From NCBI GenBank assembly GCA_960531495.1, contig CAUIJY010000068.1, forward strand, positions 1,860,001-1,924,000: a stretch of 64,000 nt of DNA. The letters run 5' to 3'. The notes beneath the pieces are model-generated. The model did no database searches and was not told the origin of the DNA. It saw only the letters and a program-made list of their open reading frames with translations. Position numbers and translations under genes: made by a program. Shown here in pieces: positions 49,643 through 62,439 of the stretch (position 1 is its first letter; each line of letters begins with the position of its first letter). Source of the stretch: Zeus faber. Taxonomy: Eukaryota; Chordata; Actinopteri; Zeiformes; Zeidae.

Positions 49643-52504
49643 CTAACATGTATTTGTGGAGTTATGATCATTTTCATCATTGTGTGCACATGTGGGAAAA
49701 AACGCATTTTCAGCCGATTTAAACGTCGAAAAGGGGAATTGGTAAAACGCTTTAGTCATTACTCTGTGTGACAGTGACAGACAGTTTAAATACAATGGTG
49801 AACTAGTATATGCTGCTAAAGTGTTGTTTGTCAACCAGTTTTAGGCCCATCTAACATGTATTTGTCGAGTTATGATCATTTTCATCATTATGTGTACATG
49901 TGGGAAAAAACGCATTTTCAGCCGATTTAAACGTCGAAAAGGGGAATTGCTTAAACGCTTCAGTCATTACTCTGTGTGACAGTGTCAGACAGTTTAAATA
50001 CAATGGTGAACTAGTATATGCTGCTAAAGCGTTGTTTGTCAAACAGTTTTAGGCCCATACAACATGTATTTGTCGAGTTATGGTCATTTTCATCATTATG
50101 TGCACATGTGGGAAAAAACGCATTTTCAGCCGATTTAAACGTCGAAAAGGGAAATTGCTTAAACGCTTCAGTCATTACTCTTTGATACAGTGTCAGACAG
50201 TTTAAATACAATGGTGAACTAGTATATGCTGCTAAAGTGTAGTTTGTCAAACAGTTTTAGGCCCATGTAAAATGTATTTGTCGAGTTATGATCATTTTCA
50301 TCATTGTGTGCACATGTGGGAAAAAACGCATTTTCAGCCGATTTAAACGTCGAAAAGGGGAATTGCTTAAACGCTTCAGTCATTACTCTGTGTGACAGTG
50401 TCAGACAGTTTAAATACAATGGTGAACTAGTATATGCTGCTAAAGTGTTGTTTGTCAACCAGTTTTAGGCCCATCTAACATGTATTTGTCGAGTTATGAT
50501 CATTTTCATCATTATGTGTACATGTGGGAAAAACGCATTTTCAGTCGATTTAAACGTCGAAAAGGGGAATTGCTTAAACGCTTCAGTCATTACTCTGTGT
50601 GACAGTGTCAGACAGTTTAAATACAATGGTGAACTAGTATATGCTGCTAAAGCGTTGTTTGTCAAACAGTTTTAGGCCCATACAACATGTATTTGTCGAG
50701 GTATGAGCATTTTCAGAACATTGGACGGTTTGCTGTCTAGCTGAATTAGAGAAACACTGAACCATTGTCTCTTCAGAGGTGAATGATTCAGAATGCTGCA
50801 GGACAGCATAGAAATTTTATTAATATGATGAACTATTATGTGCTTCCTAAGTTTTTCTCTCAGATTTCTATGCCCATCTAACATGTATTTCTGGAGTTAT
50901 GATCATTTTCAGAACTTGTGACGGTTTGCTGTCTAGCTGAATTAGAGAAACACCGAACCATTGTCTCTTCAGAGGTGAATGATTCAGAATGCTGCAGTAC
51001 AGCATAGAAATTTAATTAATATGATGAACTATTATGTGCTTCTTAAGTGTTTCTCACAGATTTCTAGGCCCATCTAACATGTATTTGTGGAGTTATGATC
51101 ATTTTCATCATTGTGTGCACATGTGGGAAAAAACGCATTTTCAGCCGATTTAAACGTCGAAAAGGGGAATTGCTTAAACGCTTCAGTCATTACTCTGTGT
51201 GACAGTGTCAGACAGTTTAAATACAATGGTGAACTAGTATATGCTGCTAAAGTGTTGTTTGTCAACCAGTTTTAGGCCCATCTAACATGTATTTGTCGAG
51301 TTATGATCATTTTCATCATTATGTGTACATGTGGGAAAAAACGCATTTTCAGCCGATTTAAACGTCGAAAAGGGGAATTGCTTAAACGCTTCAGTCATTA
51401 CTCTGTGTGACAGTGTCAGACAGTTTAAATACAATGGTGAACTAGTATATGCTGCTAAAGCGTTGTTTGTCAAACAGTTTTAGGCCCATACAACATGTAT
51501 TTGTCGAGTTATGGTCATTTTCATCATTATGTGCACATGTGGGAAAAAACGCATTTTCAGCCGATTTAAACGTCGAAAAGGGAAATTGCTTAAACGCTTC
51601 AGTCATTACTCTTTGATACAGTGTCAGACAGTTTAAATACAATGGTGAACTAGTATATGCTGCTAAAGTGTAGTTTGTCAAACAGTTTTAGGCCCATGTA
51701 AAATGTATTTGTCGAGTTATGATCATTTTCATCATTGTGTGCACATGTGGGAAAAAACGCATTTTCAGCCGATTTAAACGTCGAAAAGGGGAATTGCTTA
51801 AACGCTTCAGTCATTACTCTGTGTGACAGTGTCAGACAGTTTAAATACAATGGTGAACTAGTATATGCTGCTAAAGTGTTGTTTGTCAACCAGTTTTAGG
51901 CCCATCTAACATGTATTTGTCGAGTTATGATCATTTTCATCATTATGTGTACATGTGGGAAAAACGCATTTTCAGTCGATTTAAACGTCGAAAAGGGGAA
52001 TTGCTTAAACGCTTCAGTCATTACTCTGTGTGACAGTGTCAGACAGTTTAAATACAATGGTGAACTAGTATATGCTGCTAAAGCGTTGTTTGTCAAACAG
52101 TTTTAGGCCCATACAACATGTATTTGTCGAGGTATGAGCATTTTCAGAACATTGGACGGTTTGCTGTCTAGCTGAATTAGAGAAACACTGAACCATTGTC
52201 TCTTCAGAGGTGAATGATTCAGAATGCTGCAGGACAGCATAGAAATTTTATTAATATGATGAACTATTATGTGCTTCCTAAGTTTTTCTCTCAGATTTCT
52301 ATGCCCATCTAACATGTATTTCTGGAGTTATGATCATTTTCAGAACTTGTGACGGTTTGCTGTCTAGCTGAATTAGAGAAACACCGAACCATTGTCTCTT
52401 CAGAGGTGAATGATTCAGAATGCTGCAGTACAGCATAGAAATTTAATTAATATGATGAACTATTATGTGCTTCTTAAGTGTTTCTCACAGATTTCTAGGC
52501 CCAT
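49643..52504 (+). repeat. 1,431-bp AAAAABB unit in tandem, copies 2 and 3
   Basis: Copy 2 monomer starts: A 49643, 49851, 50059, 50267, 50475 (207 bp); B 50682, 50878. Copy 3: A 51074, 51282, 51490, 51698, 51906 (207 bp); B 52113, 52309. All family markers are present in both. They differ in the first A: copy 2 has GGTAAAACGCTTTAG and GACAGTGACAG, whereas copy 3 has GCTTAAACGCTTCAG and the intact dyad. Copy 2 matches copy 5 at 60201 in this respect (offset 10,558). Confidence 0.92.
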
Positions 52505-53922
52505 CTAACATGTATTTGTCGAGTTATGATCATTTTCATCATTGTGTGCACATGTGGGAAAAAACGCATTTTCAGCCGATTTAAACGTCGAAAAGGGGAA
52601 TTGCTTAAACGCTTCAGTCATTACTCTGTGTGACAGTGTCAGACAGTTTAAATACAATGGTGAACTAGTATATGCTGCTAAAGTGTTGTTTGTCAACCAG
52701 TTTTAGGCCCATCTAACATGTATTTGTCGAGTTATGATCATTTTCATCATTATGTGTACATGTGGGAAAAACGCATTTTCAGTCGATTTAAACGTCGAAA
52801 AGGGGAATTGCTTAAACGCTTCAGTCATTACTCTGTGTGACAGTGTCAGACAGTTTAAATACAATGGTGAACTAGTATATGCTGCTAAAGCGTTGTTTGT
52901 CAAACAGTTTTAGGCCCATACAACATGTATTTGTCGAGGTATGAGCATTTTCAGAACATTGGACGGTTTGCTGTCTAGCTGAATTAGAGAAACACCGAAC
53001 CATTGTCTCTTCAGAGGTGAATGATTCAGAATGCTGCAGTACAGCATTGAAATTTAATTAATATGATGAACTATTACGTGCTTCCTATGTTTTTCTCTCA
53101 GATTTCTATGCCCATCTAACATGTATTTCTGGAGTTTTGATCATTTTCAGAACTTGTGACGGTTTGCTGTCTAGCTGAATTAGAGAAACACCGAACCATT
53201 GTCTCGTCAGAGGTGAATGATTCAGAATGCTGCAGTACAGCATAGAAATTTAATTAATATGATGAACTATTATGTTCTTCTTAAGTGTTTCTCACAGATT
53301 TCTAGGCCCATCTAACATGTATTTGTGGAGTTATGATCATTTTCATCATTGTGTGCACATGTGGGAAAAAACGCATTTTCAGCCGATTTAAACGTCGAAA
53401 GGGGAATTGGTTAAACGCTTCAGTCATTACTCTGTGTGACAGTGTCAGACAGTTTAAATACAATGGTGAACTAGTATATGCTGCTAAAGTGTTGTTTGTC
53501 AAACAGTTTTAGGCCCATGTAAAATGTATTTGTCGAGTTATGATCATTTTCATCATTGTGTGCACATGTGGGAAAAAACGCATTTTCAGCCGATTTAAAC
53601 GTCGAAAAGGGGAATTGCTTATACGCTTCAGTCATTACTCTGTGTGACAGTGACAGACAGTTTAAATACAATGGTGAACTAGTATATGCTGCTAAAGCGT
53701 TGTTTGTCAAACAGTTTTAGGCCCATCTAACATGTATTTCTGGAGTTATGATCATTTTCAGAACTTGTGACGGTTTGCTGTCTAGCTGAATTAGAGAAAC
53801 ACCGAACCATTGTCTCTTCAGAGGTGAATGATGCAGAATGCTGCAGTACAGCATAGAAATTTAATTAATATGATGAACTATTATGTGCTTCCTAAGTTTT
53901 TCTCTCAGATTTCTATGCCCAT

Positions 53923-54130
53923 CTGACATGTATTTGTGGAGTTAGGATCATTTTCATCATTGTGTGCACATGTGGGAAAAAACGCATTTTCAGCCGATTT
54001 AAACGTCGAAAAGGGGAATTGGTAAAACGCTTTAGTCATTACTCTGTGTGACAGTGTCAGACAGTTTAAATACAATGGTGAACTGGTATATGCTGCTAAA
54101 GTGTAGTTTGTCAACCAGTTTTAGGCCCAT
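53923..54130 (+). repeat. Recombinant A monomer joining two block families
   Basis: The head (GACATGTATTTGTGG, GTTAGGATC, TCATTGTGTGCAC) matches the A monomers at 45588 and 57777. The middle and tail (GGAATTGGTAAAACGC, GAACTGGTATATG, AAAGTGTAGTTTG) match those at 43948 and 61632. Sequence on the left continues the repeat shared with 57165-57776. Sequence on the right continues that shared with 61709-62243 (offset 7,709). The crossover lies between about 53,965 and 54,020. Confidence 0.78.
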
Positions 54131-54338
54131 CTAACATGTATTTGTCGAGTTATGATCATTTTCATCATTATGTGTACATGTGGGGAAAAACGCATTTTCA
54201 GCCGATATAAACGTCGAAAAGGGGAATTGCTTAAACGCTTCAGTCATTACTCTGTGTGACAGTGACAGACAGTTTAAATACAATGGTGAACTAGTATATG
54301 CTGCTAAAGCGTTGTTTGTCAAACAGTTTTAGGCCCAT

Positions 54339-54926
54339 ACAACATGTATTTGTCGAGGTATGAGCATTTTCAGAACATTGGACGGTTTGCTGTCTAGCTG
54401 AATTAGAGAAACACTGAACCATTGTCTCTTCAGAGGTGAATGATTCAGAATGCTGCAGGACAGCATAGAAATTTTATTAATATGATGAACTATTATGTGC
54501 TTCCTAAGTTTTTCTCTCAGATTTCTATGCCCATCTAACATGTATTTCTGGAGTTATGATCATTTTCAGAACTTGTGACGGTTTGCTGTCTAGCTGAATT
54601 AGAGAAACACCGAACCATTGTCTCTTCAGAGGTGAATGATTCAGAATGCTGCAGGACAGCATAGAAATTTTATTAATATGATGAACTATTATGTGCTTCC
54701 TAAGTTTTTCTCTCAGATTTCTATGCCCATCTAACATGTATTTCTGGAGTTATGATCATTTTCAGAACTTGTGACGGTTTGCTGTCTAGCTGAATTAGAG
54801 AAACACCGAACCATTGTCTCTTCAGAGGTGAATGATTCAGAATGCTGCAGTACAGCATAGAAATTTAATTAATATGATGAACTATTATGTGCTTCTTAAG
54901 TGTTTCTCACAGATTTCTAGGCCCAT
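54339..54926 (+). repeat. BBB: the only triple B run
   Basis: B monomers at 54339 (B1), 54535 and 54731 (B2). The middle one is a B2-B1 hybrid: B2 head (CTGGAG, GAACTTGTGACGG), then the B1-type body and tail (GCTGCAGGACAGC, AAATTTTATT, CTTCCTAAG). The hybrid at 5204-5399 has the same make-up in a BB pair. A single unequal exchange between B1 and B2 of neighbouring pairs would give this arrangement. Confidence 0.82.
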
Positions 54927-56357
54927 CTAACATGTATTTGTGGAGTTATGATCATTTTCATCATTGTGTGCACATGTGGGAAAAAACGCATTTTCAGCCG
55001 ATTTAAACGTCGAAAAGGGGAATTTCTTAAACGCTTCAGTCATTACTCTGTGTGACAGTGTCAGACAGTTTAAATACAATGGTGAACTAGTATATGCTGC
55101 TAAAGTGTTGTTTGTCAACCAGTTTTAGGCCCATCTAACATGTATTTGTCGAGTTATGATCATTTTCATCATTATGTGTACATGTGGGAAAAAACGCATT
55201 TTCAGCCGATTTAAACGTCGAAAAGGGGAATTGCTTAAACGCTTCAGTCATTACTCTGTGTGACAGTGTCAGACAGTTTAAATACAATGGTGAACTAGTA
55301 TATGCTGCTAAAGCGTTGTTTGTCAAACAGTTTTAGGCCCATACAACATGTATTTGTCGAGTTATGGTCATTTTCATCATTATGTGCACATGTGGGAAAA
55401 AACGCATTTTCAGCCGATTTAAACGTCGAAAAGGGAAATTGCTTAAACGCTTCAGTCATTACTCTTTGATACAGTGTCAGACAGTTTAAATACAATGGTG
55501 AACTAGTATATGCTGCTAAAGTGTAGTTTGTCAAACAGTTTTAGGCCCATGTAAAATGTATTTGTCGAGTTATGATCATTTTCATCATTGTGTGCACATG
55601 TGGGAAAAAACGCATTTTCAGCCGATTTAAACGTCGAAAAGGGGAATTGCTTAAACGCTTCAGTCATTACTCTGTGTGACAGTGTCAGACAGTTTAAATA
55701 CAATGGTGAACTAGTATATGCTGCTAAAGTGTTGTTTGTCAACCAGTTTTAGGCCCATCTAACATGTATTTGTCGAGTTATGATCATTTTCATCATTATG
55801 TGTACATGTGGGAAAAACGCATTTTCAGTCGATTTAAACGTCGAAAAGGGGAATTGCTTAAACGCTTCAGTCATTACTCTGTGTGACAGTGTCAGACAGT
55901 TTAAATACAATGGTGAACTAGTATATGCTGCTAAAGCGTTGTTTGTCAAACAGTTTTAGGCCCATACAACATGTATTTGTCGAGGTATGAGCATTTTCAG
56001 AACATTGGACGGTTTGCTGTCTAGCTGAATTAGAGAAACACTGAACCATTGTCTCTTCAGAGGTGAATGATTCAGAATGCTGCAGGACAGCATAGAAATT
56101 TTATTAATATGATGAACTATTATGTGCTTCCTAAGTTTTTCTCTCAGATTTCTATGCCCATCTAACATGTATTTCTGGAGTTATGATCATTTTCAGAACT
56201 TGTGACGGTTTGCTGTCTAGCTGAATTAGAGAAACACCGAACCATTGTCTCTTCAGAGGTGAATGATTCAGAATGCTGCAGTACAGCATAGAAATTTAAT
56301 TAATATGATGAACTATTATGTGCTTCTTAAGTGTTTCTCACAGATTTCTAGGCCCAT
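54927..56357 (+). repeat. 1,431-bp AAAAABB unit, copy 4
   Basis: Monomer starts: A 54927, 55135, 55343, 55551, 55759 (207 bp); B 55966, 56162. It matches copy 3 at offset 3,853. A private change is GGAATTTCTTAAACG near 55,023 where other copies read GGAATTGCTTAAACG. Confidence 0.92.
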
Positions 56358-59300
56358 CTAACATGTATTTGTCGAGTTATGATCATTTTCATCATTGTGT
56401 GCACATGTGGGAAAAAACGCATTTTCAGCCGATTTAAACGTCGAAAAGGGGAATTGCTTAAACGCTTCAGTCATTACTCTGTGTGACAGTGTCAGACAGT
56501 TTAAATACAATGGTGAACTAGTATATGCTGCTAAAGTGTTGTTTGTCAACCAGTTTTAGGCCCATCTAACATGTATTTGTCGAGTTATGATCATTTTCAT
56601 CATTATGTGTACATGTGGGAAAAACGCATTTTCAGTCGATTTAAACGTCGAAAAGGGGAATTGCTTAAACGCTTCAGTCATTACTCTGTGTGACAGTGTC
56701 AGACAGTTTAAATACAATGGTGAACTAGTATATGCTGCTAAAGCGTTGTTTGTCAAACAGTTTTAGGCCCATACAACATGTATTTGTCGAGGTATGAGCA
56801 TTTTCAGAACATTGGACGGTTTGCTGTCTAGCTGAATTAGAGAAACACCGAACCATTGTCTCTTCAGAGGTGAATGATTCAGAATGCTGCAGTACAGCAT
56901 TGAAATTTAATTAATATGATGAACTATTACGTGCTTCCTATGTTTTTCTCTCAGATTTCTATGCCCATCTAACATGTATTTCTGGAGTTTTGATCATTTT
57001 CAGAACTTGTGACGGTTTGCTGTCTAGCTGAATTAGAGAAACACCGAACCATTGTCTCGTCAGAGGTGAATGATTCAGAATGCTGCAGTACAGCATAGAA
57101 ATTTAATTAATATGATGAACTATTATGTTCTTCTTAAGTGTTTCTCACAGATTTCTAGGCCCATCTAACATGTATTTGTGGAGTTATGATCATTTTCATC
57201 ATTGTGTGCACATGTGGGAAAAAACGCATTTTCAGCCGATTTAAACGTCGAAAAGGGGAATTGGTTAAACGCTTCAGTCATTACTCTGTGTGACAGTGTC
57301 AGACAGTTTAAATACAATGGTGAACTAGTATATGCTGCTAAAGTGTTGTTTGTCAAACAGTTTTAGGCCCATGTAAAATGTATTTGTCGAGTTATGATCA
57401 TTTTCATCATTGTGTGCACATGTGGGAAAAAACGCATTTTCAGCCGATTTAAACGTCGAAAAGGGGAATTGCTTAAACGCTTCAGTCATTACTCTGTGTG
57501 ACAGTGACAGACAGTTTAAATACAATGGTGAACTAGTATATGCTGCTAAAGCGTTGTTTGTCAAACAGTTTTAGGCCCATCTAACATGTATTTCTGGAGT
57601 TATGATCATTTTCAGAACTTGTGACGGTTTGCTGTCTAGCTGAATTAGAGAAACACCGAACCATTGTCTCTTCAGAGGTGAATGATGCAGAATGCTGCAG
57701 TACAGCATAGAAATTTAATTAATATGATGAACTATTATGTGCTTCCTAAGTTTTTCTCTCAGATTTCTATGCCCATCTGACATGTATTTGTGGAGTTAGG
57801 ATCATTTTCATCATTGTGTGCACATGTGGGAAAAAACGCATTTTCAGCCGATTTAAACGTCGAAAAGGGAATTGGTTAAACGCTTCAGTCATTACTCTTT
57901 GATACAGTGTCAGACAGTTTAAATACAATGGTGAACTAGTATATGCTGCTAAAGAGTTGTTTGTCAACCAGTTTTAGGCCCATCTAACATGTATTTGTCG
58001 AGTTATGATCATTTTCATCATTGTGTGCACATGTGGGAAAAAACGCATTTTCAGCCGATTTAAACGTCGAAAAGGGGAATTGCTTAAACGCTTCAGTCAT
58101 TACTCTGTGTGACAGTGTCAGACAGTTTAAATACAATGGTGAACTAGTATATGCTGCTAAAGCGTTGTTTGTCAAACAGTTTTAGGCCCATACAACATGT
58201 ATTTGTCGAGGTATGAGCATTTTCAGAACATTGCTGTCTAGCTGAATTAGAGAAACACCGAACCATTGTCTCTTCAGAGGTGAATGATTCAGAATGCTGC
58301 AGTACAGCATAGAAATTTAATTAATATGATGAACTATTATGTGCTTCCTAAGTTTTTCTCTCAGATTTCTATGCCCATCTAACATGTATTTGTGGAGTTA
58401 GGATCATTTTCATCATAGTGTGCACATGTGGGAAAAAACGCATTTTCAGCCGATTTAAACGTCGAAAAGGGGAATTGGTTAAACGCTTCAGTCATTACTC
58501 TTTGATACAGTGTCAGACAGTTTAAATACAATGGTGAACTAGTATATGCTGCTAAAGTGTTGTTTGTCAACCAGTTTTAGGCCCATCTAACATGTATTTG
58601 TGGAGTTATGATCATTTTCATCATTGTGTGCACATGTGGGAAAAAACGCATTTTCAGCCGATTTAAACGTCGAAAAGGGGAATTGGTTAAACGCTTCAGT
58701 CATTACTCTGTGTGACAGTGTCAGACAGTTTAAATACAATGGTGAACTAGTATATGCTGCTAAAGTGTAGTTTGTCAACCAGTTTTAGGCCCATCTAACA
58801 TGTATTTGTCGAGTTATGATCATTTTCATCATTATGTGTACATGTGGGAAAAAACGCATTTTCAGCCGATTTAAACGTCGAAAAGGGGAATTGGTTAAAC
58901 GCTTCAGTCATTACTCTGTGTGACAGTGTCAGACAGTTTAAATACAATGGTGAACTAGTATATGCTGCTAAAGCTTTGTTATTCAAACAGTTTTAGGCCC
59001 ATACAACATGTATTTATCGAGGTATGAGCATTTTCAGAACATTGGACGGTTTGCTGTCTAGCTGAATTAGAGAAACACCGAACCATTGTCTCTTCAGAGG
59101 TGAATGATTCAGAATGCTGCAGTACAGCATTGAAATTTAATTAATATGATGAACTATTATGTGCTTCCTAAGTTTTTCTCTCAGATTTCTATGCCCATCT
59201 AACATGTATTTCTGGAGTTATGATCATTTTCAGAACTTGTGACGGTTTGCTGTGTAGTGAATTAGAGAAACACCGAACCATTGTCTCTTCAGAGGTGAAT

Positions 59301-59393
59301 GATTCAGAATGCTGCAGTACAGCATAGAAATTTAATTAATATGATGAACTATTATGTGCTTCTTAAGTGTTTCTCACAGATTTCTAGGCCCAT
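56358..59393 (+). repeat. Core blocks AABB, AAB, AAB, AAABB
   Basis: Monomer starts: A 56358, 56566 (207 bp); B 56773, 56969; A 57165, 57373; B 57581; A 57777 (207 bp), 57984; B 58192 (187 bp); A 58379, 58587, 58795; B 59003, 59199 (195 bp). The left part repeats 52505-53922 and the right part repeats 48026-49642. The change of partner therefore occurs near 57,777, where this region joins two segments that lie apart and in the opposite order elsewhere in the window. Confidence 0.87.
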
Positions 59394-60200
59394 CTAACAT
59401 GTATTTGTGGAGTTATGATCATTTTCATCATTGTGTGCACATGTGGGAAAAAACGCATTTTCAGCCGATTTAAACGTCGAAAAGGGGAATTGGTAAAACG
59501 CTTTAGTCATTACTCTGTGTGACAGTGACAGACAGTTTAAATACAATGGTGAACTAGTATATGCTGCTAAAGTGTAGTTTGTCAACCAGTTTTAGGCCCA
59601 TCTAACATGTATTTGTCGAGTTATGATCATTTTCATCATTATGTGTACATGTGGGAAAAAACGCATTTTCAGCCGATTTAAACGTCGAAAAGGGGAATTG
59701 GTTAAACGCTTCAGTCATTACTCTGTGTGACAGTGTCAGACAGTTTAAATACAATGGTGAACTAGTATATGCTGCTAAAGCTTTGTTATTCAAACAGTTT
59801 TAGGCCCATACAACATGTATTTATCGAGGTATGAGCATTTTCAGAACATTGGACGGTTTGCTGTCTAGCTGAATTAGAGAAACACCGAACCATTGTCTCT
59901 TCAGAGGTGAATGATTCAGAATGCTGCAGTACAGCATTGAAATTTAATTAATATGATGAACTATTATGTGCTTCCTAAGTTTTTCTCTCAGATTTCTATG
60001 CCCATCTAACATGTATTTCTGGAGTTATGATCATTTTCAGAACTTGTGACGGTTTGCTGTGTAGTGAATTAGAGAAACACCGAACCATTGTCTCTTCAGA
60101 GGTGAATGATTCAGAATGCTGCAGTACAGCATAGAAATTTAATTAATATGATGAACTATTATGTGCTTCTTAAGTGTTTCTCACAGATTTCTAGGCCCAT
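59394..60200 (+). repeat. AABB block with 195-bp second B
   Basis: Monomer starts: A 59394, 59602; B 59810, 60006 (195 bp). The stretch 58795-59393 is repeated at 59602-60200 (offset 807), including GCTTTGTTATTC, TATTTATCGAGG and GTGTAGTGAATTAG. This is a local tandem duplication of one AABB tetramer. Confidence 0.87.
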
Positions 60201-61631
60201 CTAACATGTATTTGTGGAGTTATGATCATTTTCATCATTGTGTGCACATGTGGGAAAAAACGCATTTTCAGCCGATTTAAACGTCGAAAAGGGGAATTGG
60301 TAAAACGCTTTAGTCATTACTCTGTGTGACAGTGACAGACAGTTTAAATACAATGGTGAACTAGTATATGCTGCTAAAGTGTTGTTTGTCAACCAGTTTT
60401 AGGCCCATCTAACATGTATTTGTCGAGTTATGATCATTTTCATCATTATGTGTACATGTGGGAAAAAACGCATTTTCAGCCGATTTAAACGTCGAAAAGG
60501 GGAATTGCTTAAACGCTTCAGTCATTACTCTGTGTGACAGTGTCAGACAGTTTAAATACAATGGTGAACTAGTATATGCTGCTAAAGCGTTGTTTGTCAA
60601 ACAGTTTTAGGCCCATACAACATGTATTTGTCGAGTTATGGTCATTTTCATCATTATGTGCACATGTGGGAAAAAACGCATTTTCAGCCGATTTAAACGT
60701 CGAAAAGGGAAATTGCTTAAACGCTTCAGTCATTACTCTTTGATACAGTGTCAGACAGTTTAAATACAATGGTGAACTAGTATATGCTGCTAAAGTGTAG
60801 TTTGTCAAACAGTTTTAGGCCCATGTAAAATGTATTTGTCGAGTTATGATCATTTTCATCATTGTGTGCACATGTGGGAAAAAACGCATTTTCAGCCGAT
60901 TTAAACGTCGAAAAGGGGAATTGCTTAAACGCTTCAGTCATTACTCTGTGTGACAGTGTCAGACAGTTTAAATACAATGGTGAACTAGTATATGCTGCTA
61001 AAGTGTTGTTTGTCAACCAGTTTTAGGCCCATCTAACATGTATTTGTCGAGTTATGATCATTTTCATCATTATGTGTACATGTGGGAAAAACGCATTTTC
61101 AGTCGATTTAAACGTCGAAAAGGGGAATTGCTTAAACGCTTCAGTCATTACTCTGTGTGACAGTGTCAGACAGTTTAAATACAATGGTGAACTAGTATAT
61201 GCTGCTAAAGCGTTGTTTGTCAAACAGTTTTAGGCCCATACAACATGTATTTGTCGAGGTATGAGCATTTTCAGAACATTGGACGGTTTGCTGTCTAGCT
61301 GAATTAGAGAAACACTGAACCATTGTCTCTTCAGAGGTGAATGATTCAGAATGCTGCAGGACAGCATAGAAATTTTATTAATATGATGAACTATTATGTG
61401 CTTCCTAAGTTTTTCTCTCAGATTTCTATGCCCATCTAACATGTATTTCTGGAGTTATGATCATTTTCAGAACTTGTGACGGTTTGCTGTCTAGCTGAAT
61501 TAGAGAAACACCGAACCATTGTCTCTTCAGAGGTGAATGATTCAGAATGCTGCAGTACAGCATAGAAATTTAATTAATATGATGAACTATTATGTGCTTC
61601 TTAAGTGTTTCTCACAGATTTCTAGGCCCAT
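60201..61631 (+). repeat. 1,431-bp AAAAABB unit, copy 5
   Basis: Monomer starts: A 60201, 60409, 60617, 60825, 61033 (207 bp); B 61240, 61436. All family markers are present. The first A is the GGTAAAACG type with GACAGTGACAG, as in copy 2. Confidence 0.92.
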
Positions 61632-62439
61632 CTAACATGTATTTGTGGAGTTATGATCATTTTCATCATTGTGTGCACATGTGGGAAAAAACGCATTTTC
61701 AGCCGATTTAAACGTCGAAAAGGGGAATTGGTAAAACGCTTTAGTCATTACTCTGTGTGACAGTGTCAGACAGTTTAAATACAATGGTGAACTGGTATAT
61801 GCTGCTAAAGTGTAGTTTGTCAACCAGTTTTAGGCCCATCTAACATGTATTTGTCGAGTTATGATCATTTTCATCATTATGTGTACATGTGGGAAAAAAC
61901 GCATTTTCAGCCGATATAAACGTCGAAAAGGGGAATTGCTTAAACGCTTCAGTCATTACTCTGTGTGACAGTGACAGACAGTTTAAATACAATGGTGAAC
62001 TAGTATATGCTGCTAAAGCGTTGTTTGTCAAACAGTTTTAGGCCCATACAACATGTATTTGTCGAGGTATGAGCATTTTCAGAACATTGGACGGTTTGCT
62101 GTCTAGCTGAATTAGAGAAACACTGAACCATTGTCTCTTCAGAGGTGAATGATTCAGAATGCTGCAGGACAGCATAGAAATTTTATTAATATGATGAACT
62201 ATTATGTGCTTCCTAAGTTTTTCTCTCAGATTTCTATGCCCATCTAACATGTATTTCTGGAGTTATGATCATTTTCAGAACTTGTGACGGTTTGCTGTCT
62301 AGCTGAATTAGAGAAACACCGAACCATTGTCTCTTCAGAGGTGAATGATTCAGAATGCTGCAGTACAGCATAGAAATTTAATTAATATGATGAACTATTA
62401 TGTGCTTCTTAAGTGTTTCTCACAGATTTCTAGGCCCAT
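61632..62439 (+). repeat. 808-bp AABB block
   Basis: Monomer starts: A 61632, 61840; B 62048, 62244. The first A has GGTAAAACGC and GAACTGGTATATG. The second has CAGCCGATATAAACG in place of CAGCCGATTTAAACG and GACAGTGACAG, both also seen at 46606 and 54131. From about 61,709 to 62,243 it matches 54,000-54,534. Confidence 0.88.

Larger units (their letters stand above)
52505..54926 (+). repeat. Core blocks AABB, AAB, AABBB
   Basis: Monomer starts: A 52505, 52713 (207 bp); B 52920, 53116; A 53312 (207 bp), 53519; B 53727; A 53923, 54131; B 54339, 54535, 54731. The A pair at 52505 looks like a 1,431-bp unit that has lost three A monomers, since its second A carries the fifth-A markers (A5 tract, TTTTCAGTCG). 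The BB pair at 52920 has private changes CTATTACGTGC and CTCGTCAGAGG. With 51074-52504 this region repeats at 54927-57776 (offset 3,853-3,854) up to about 53,922. Confidence 0.87.
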
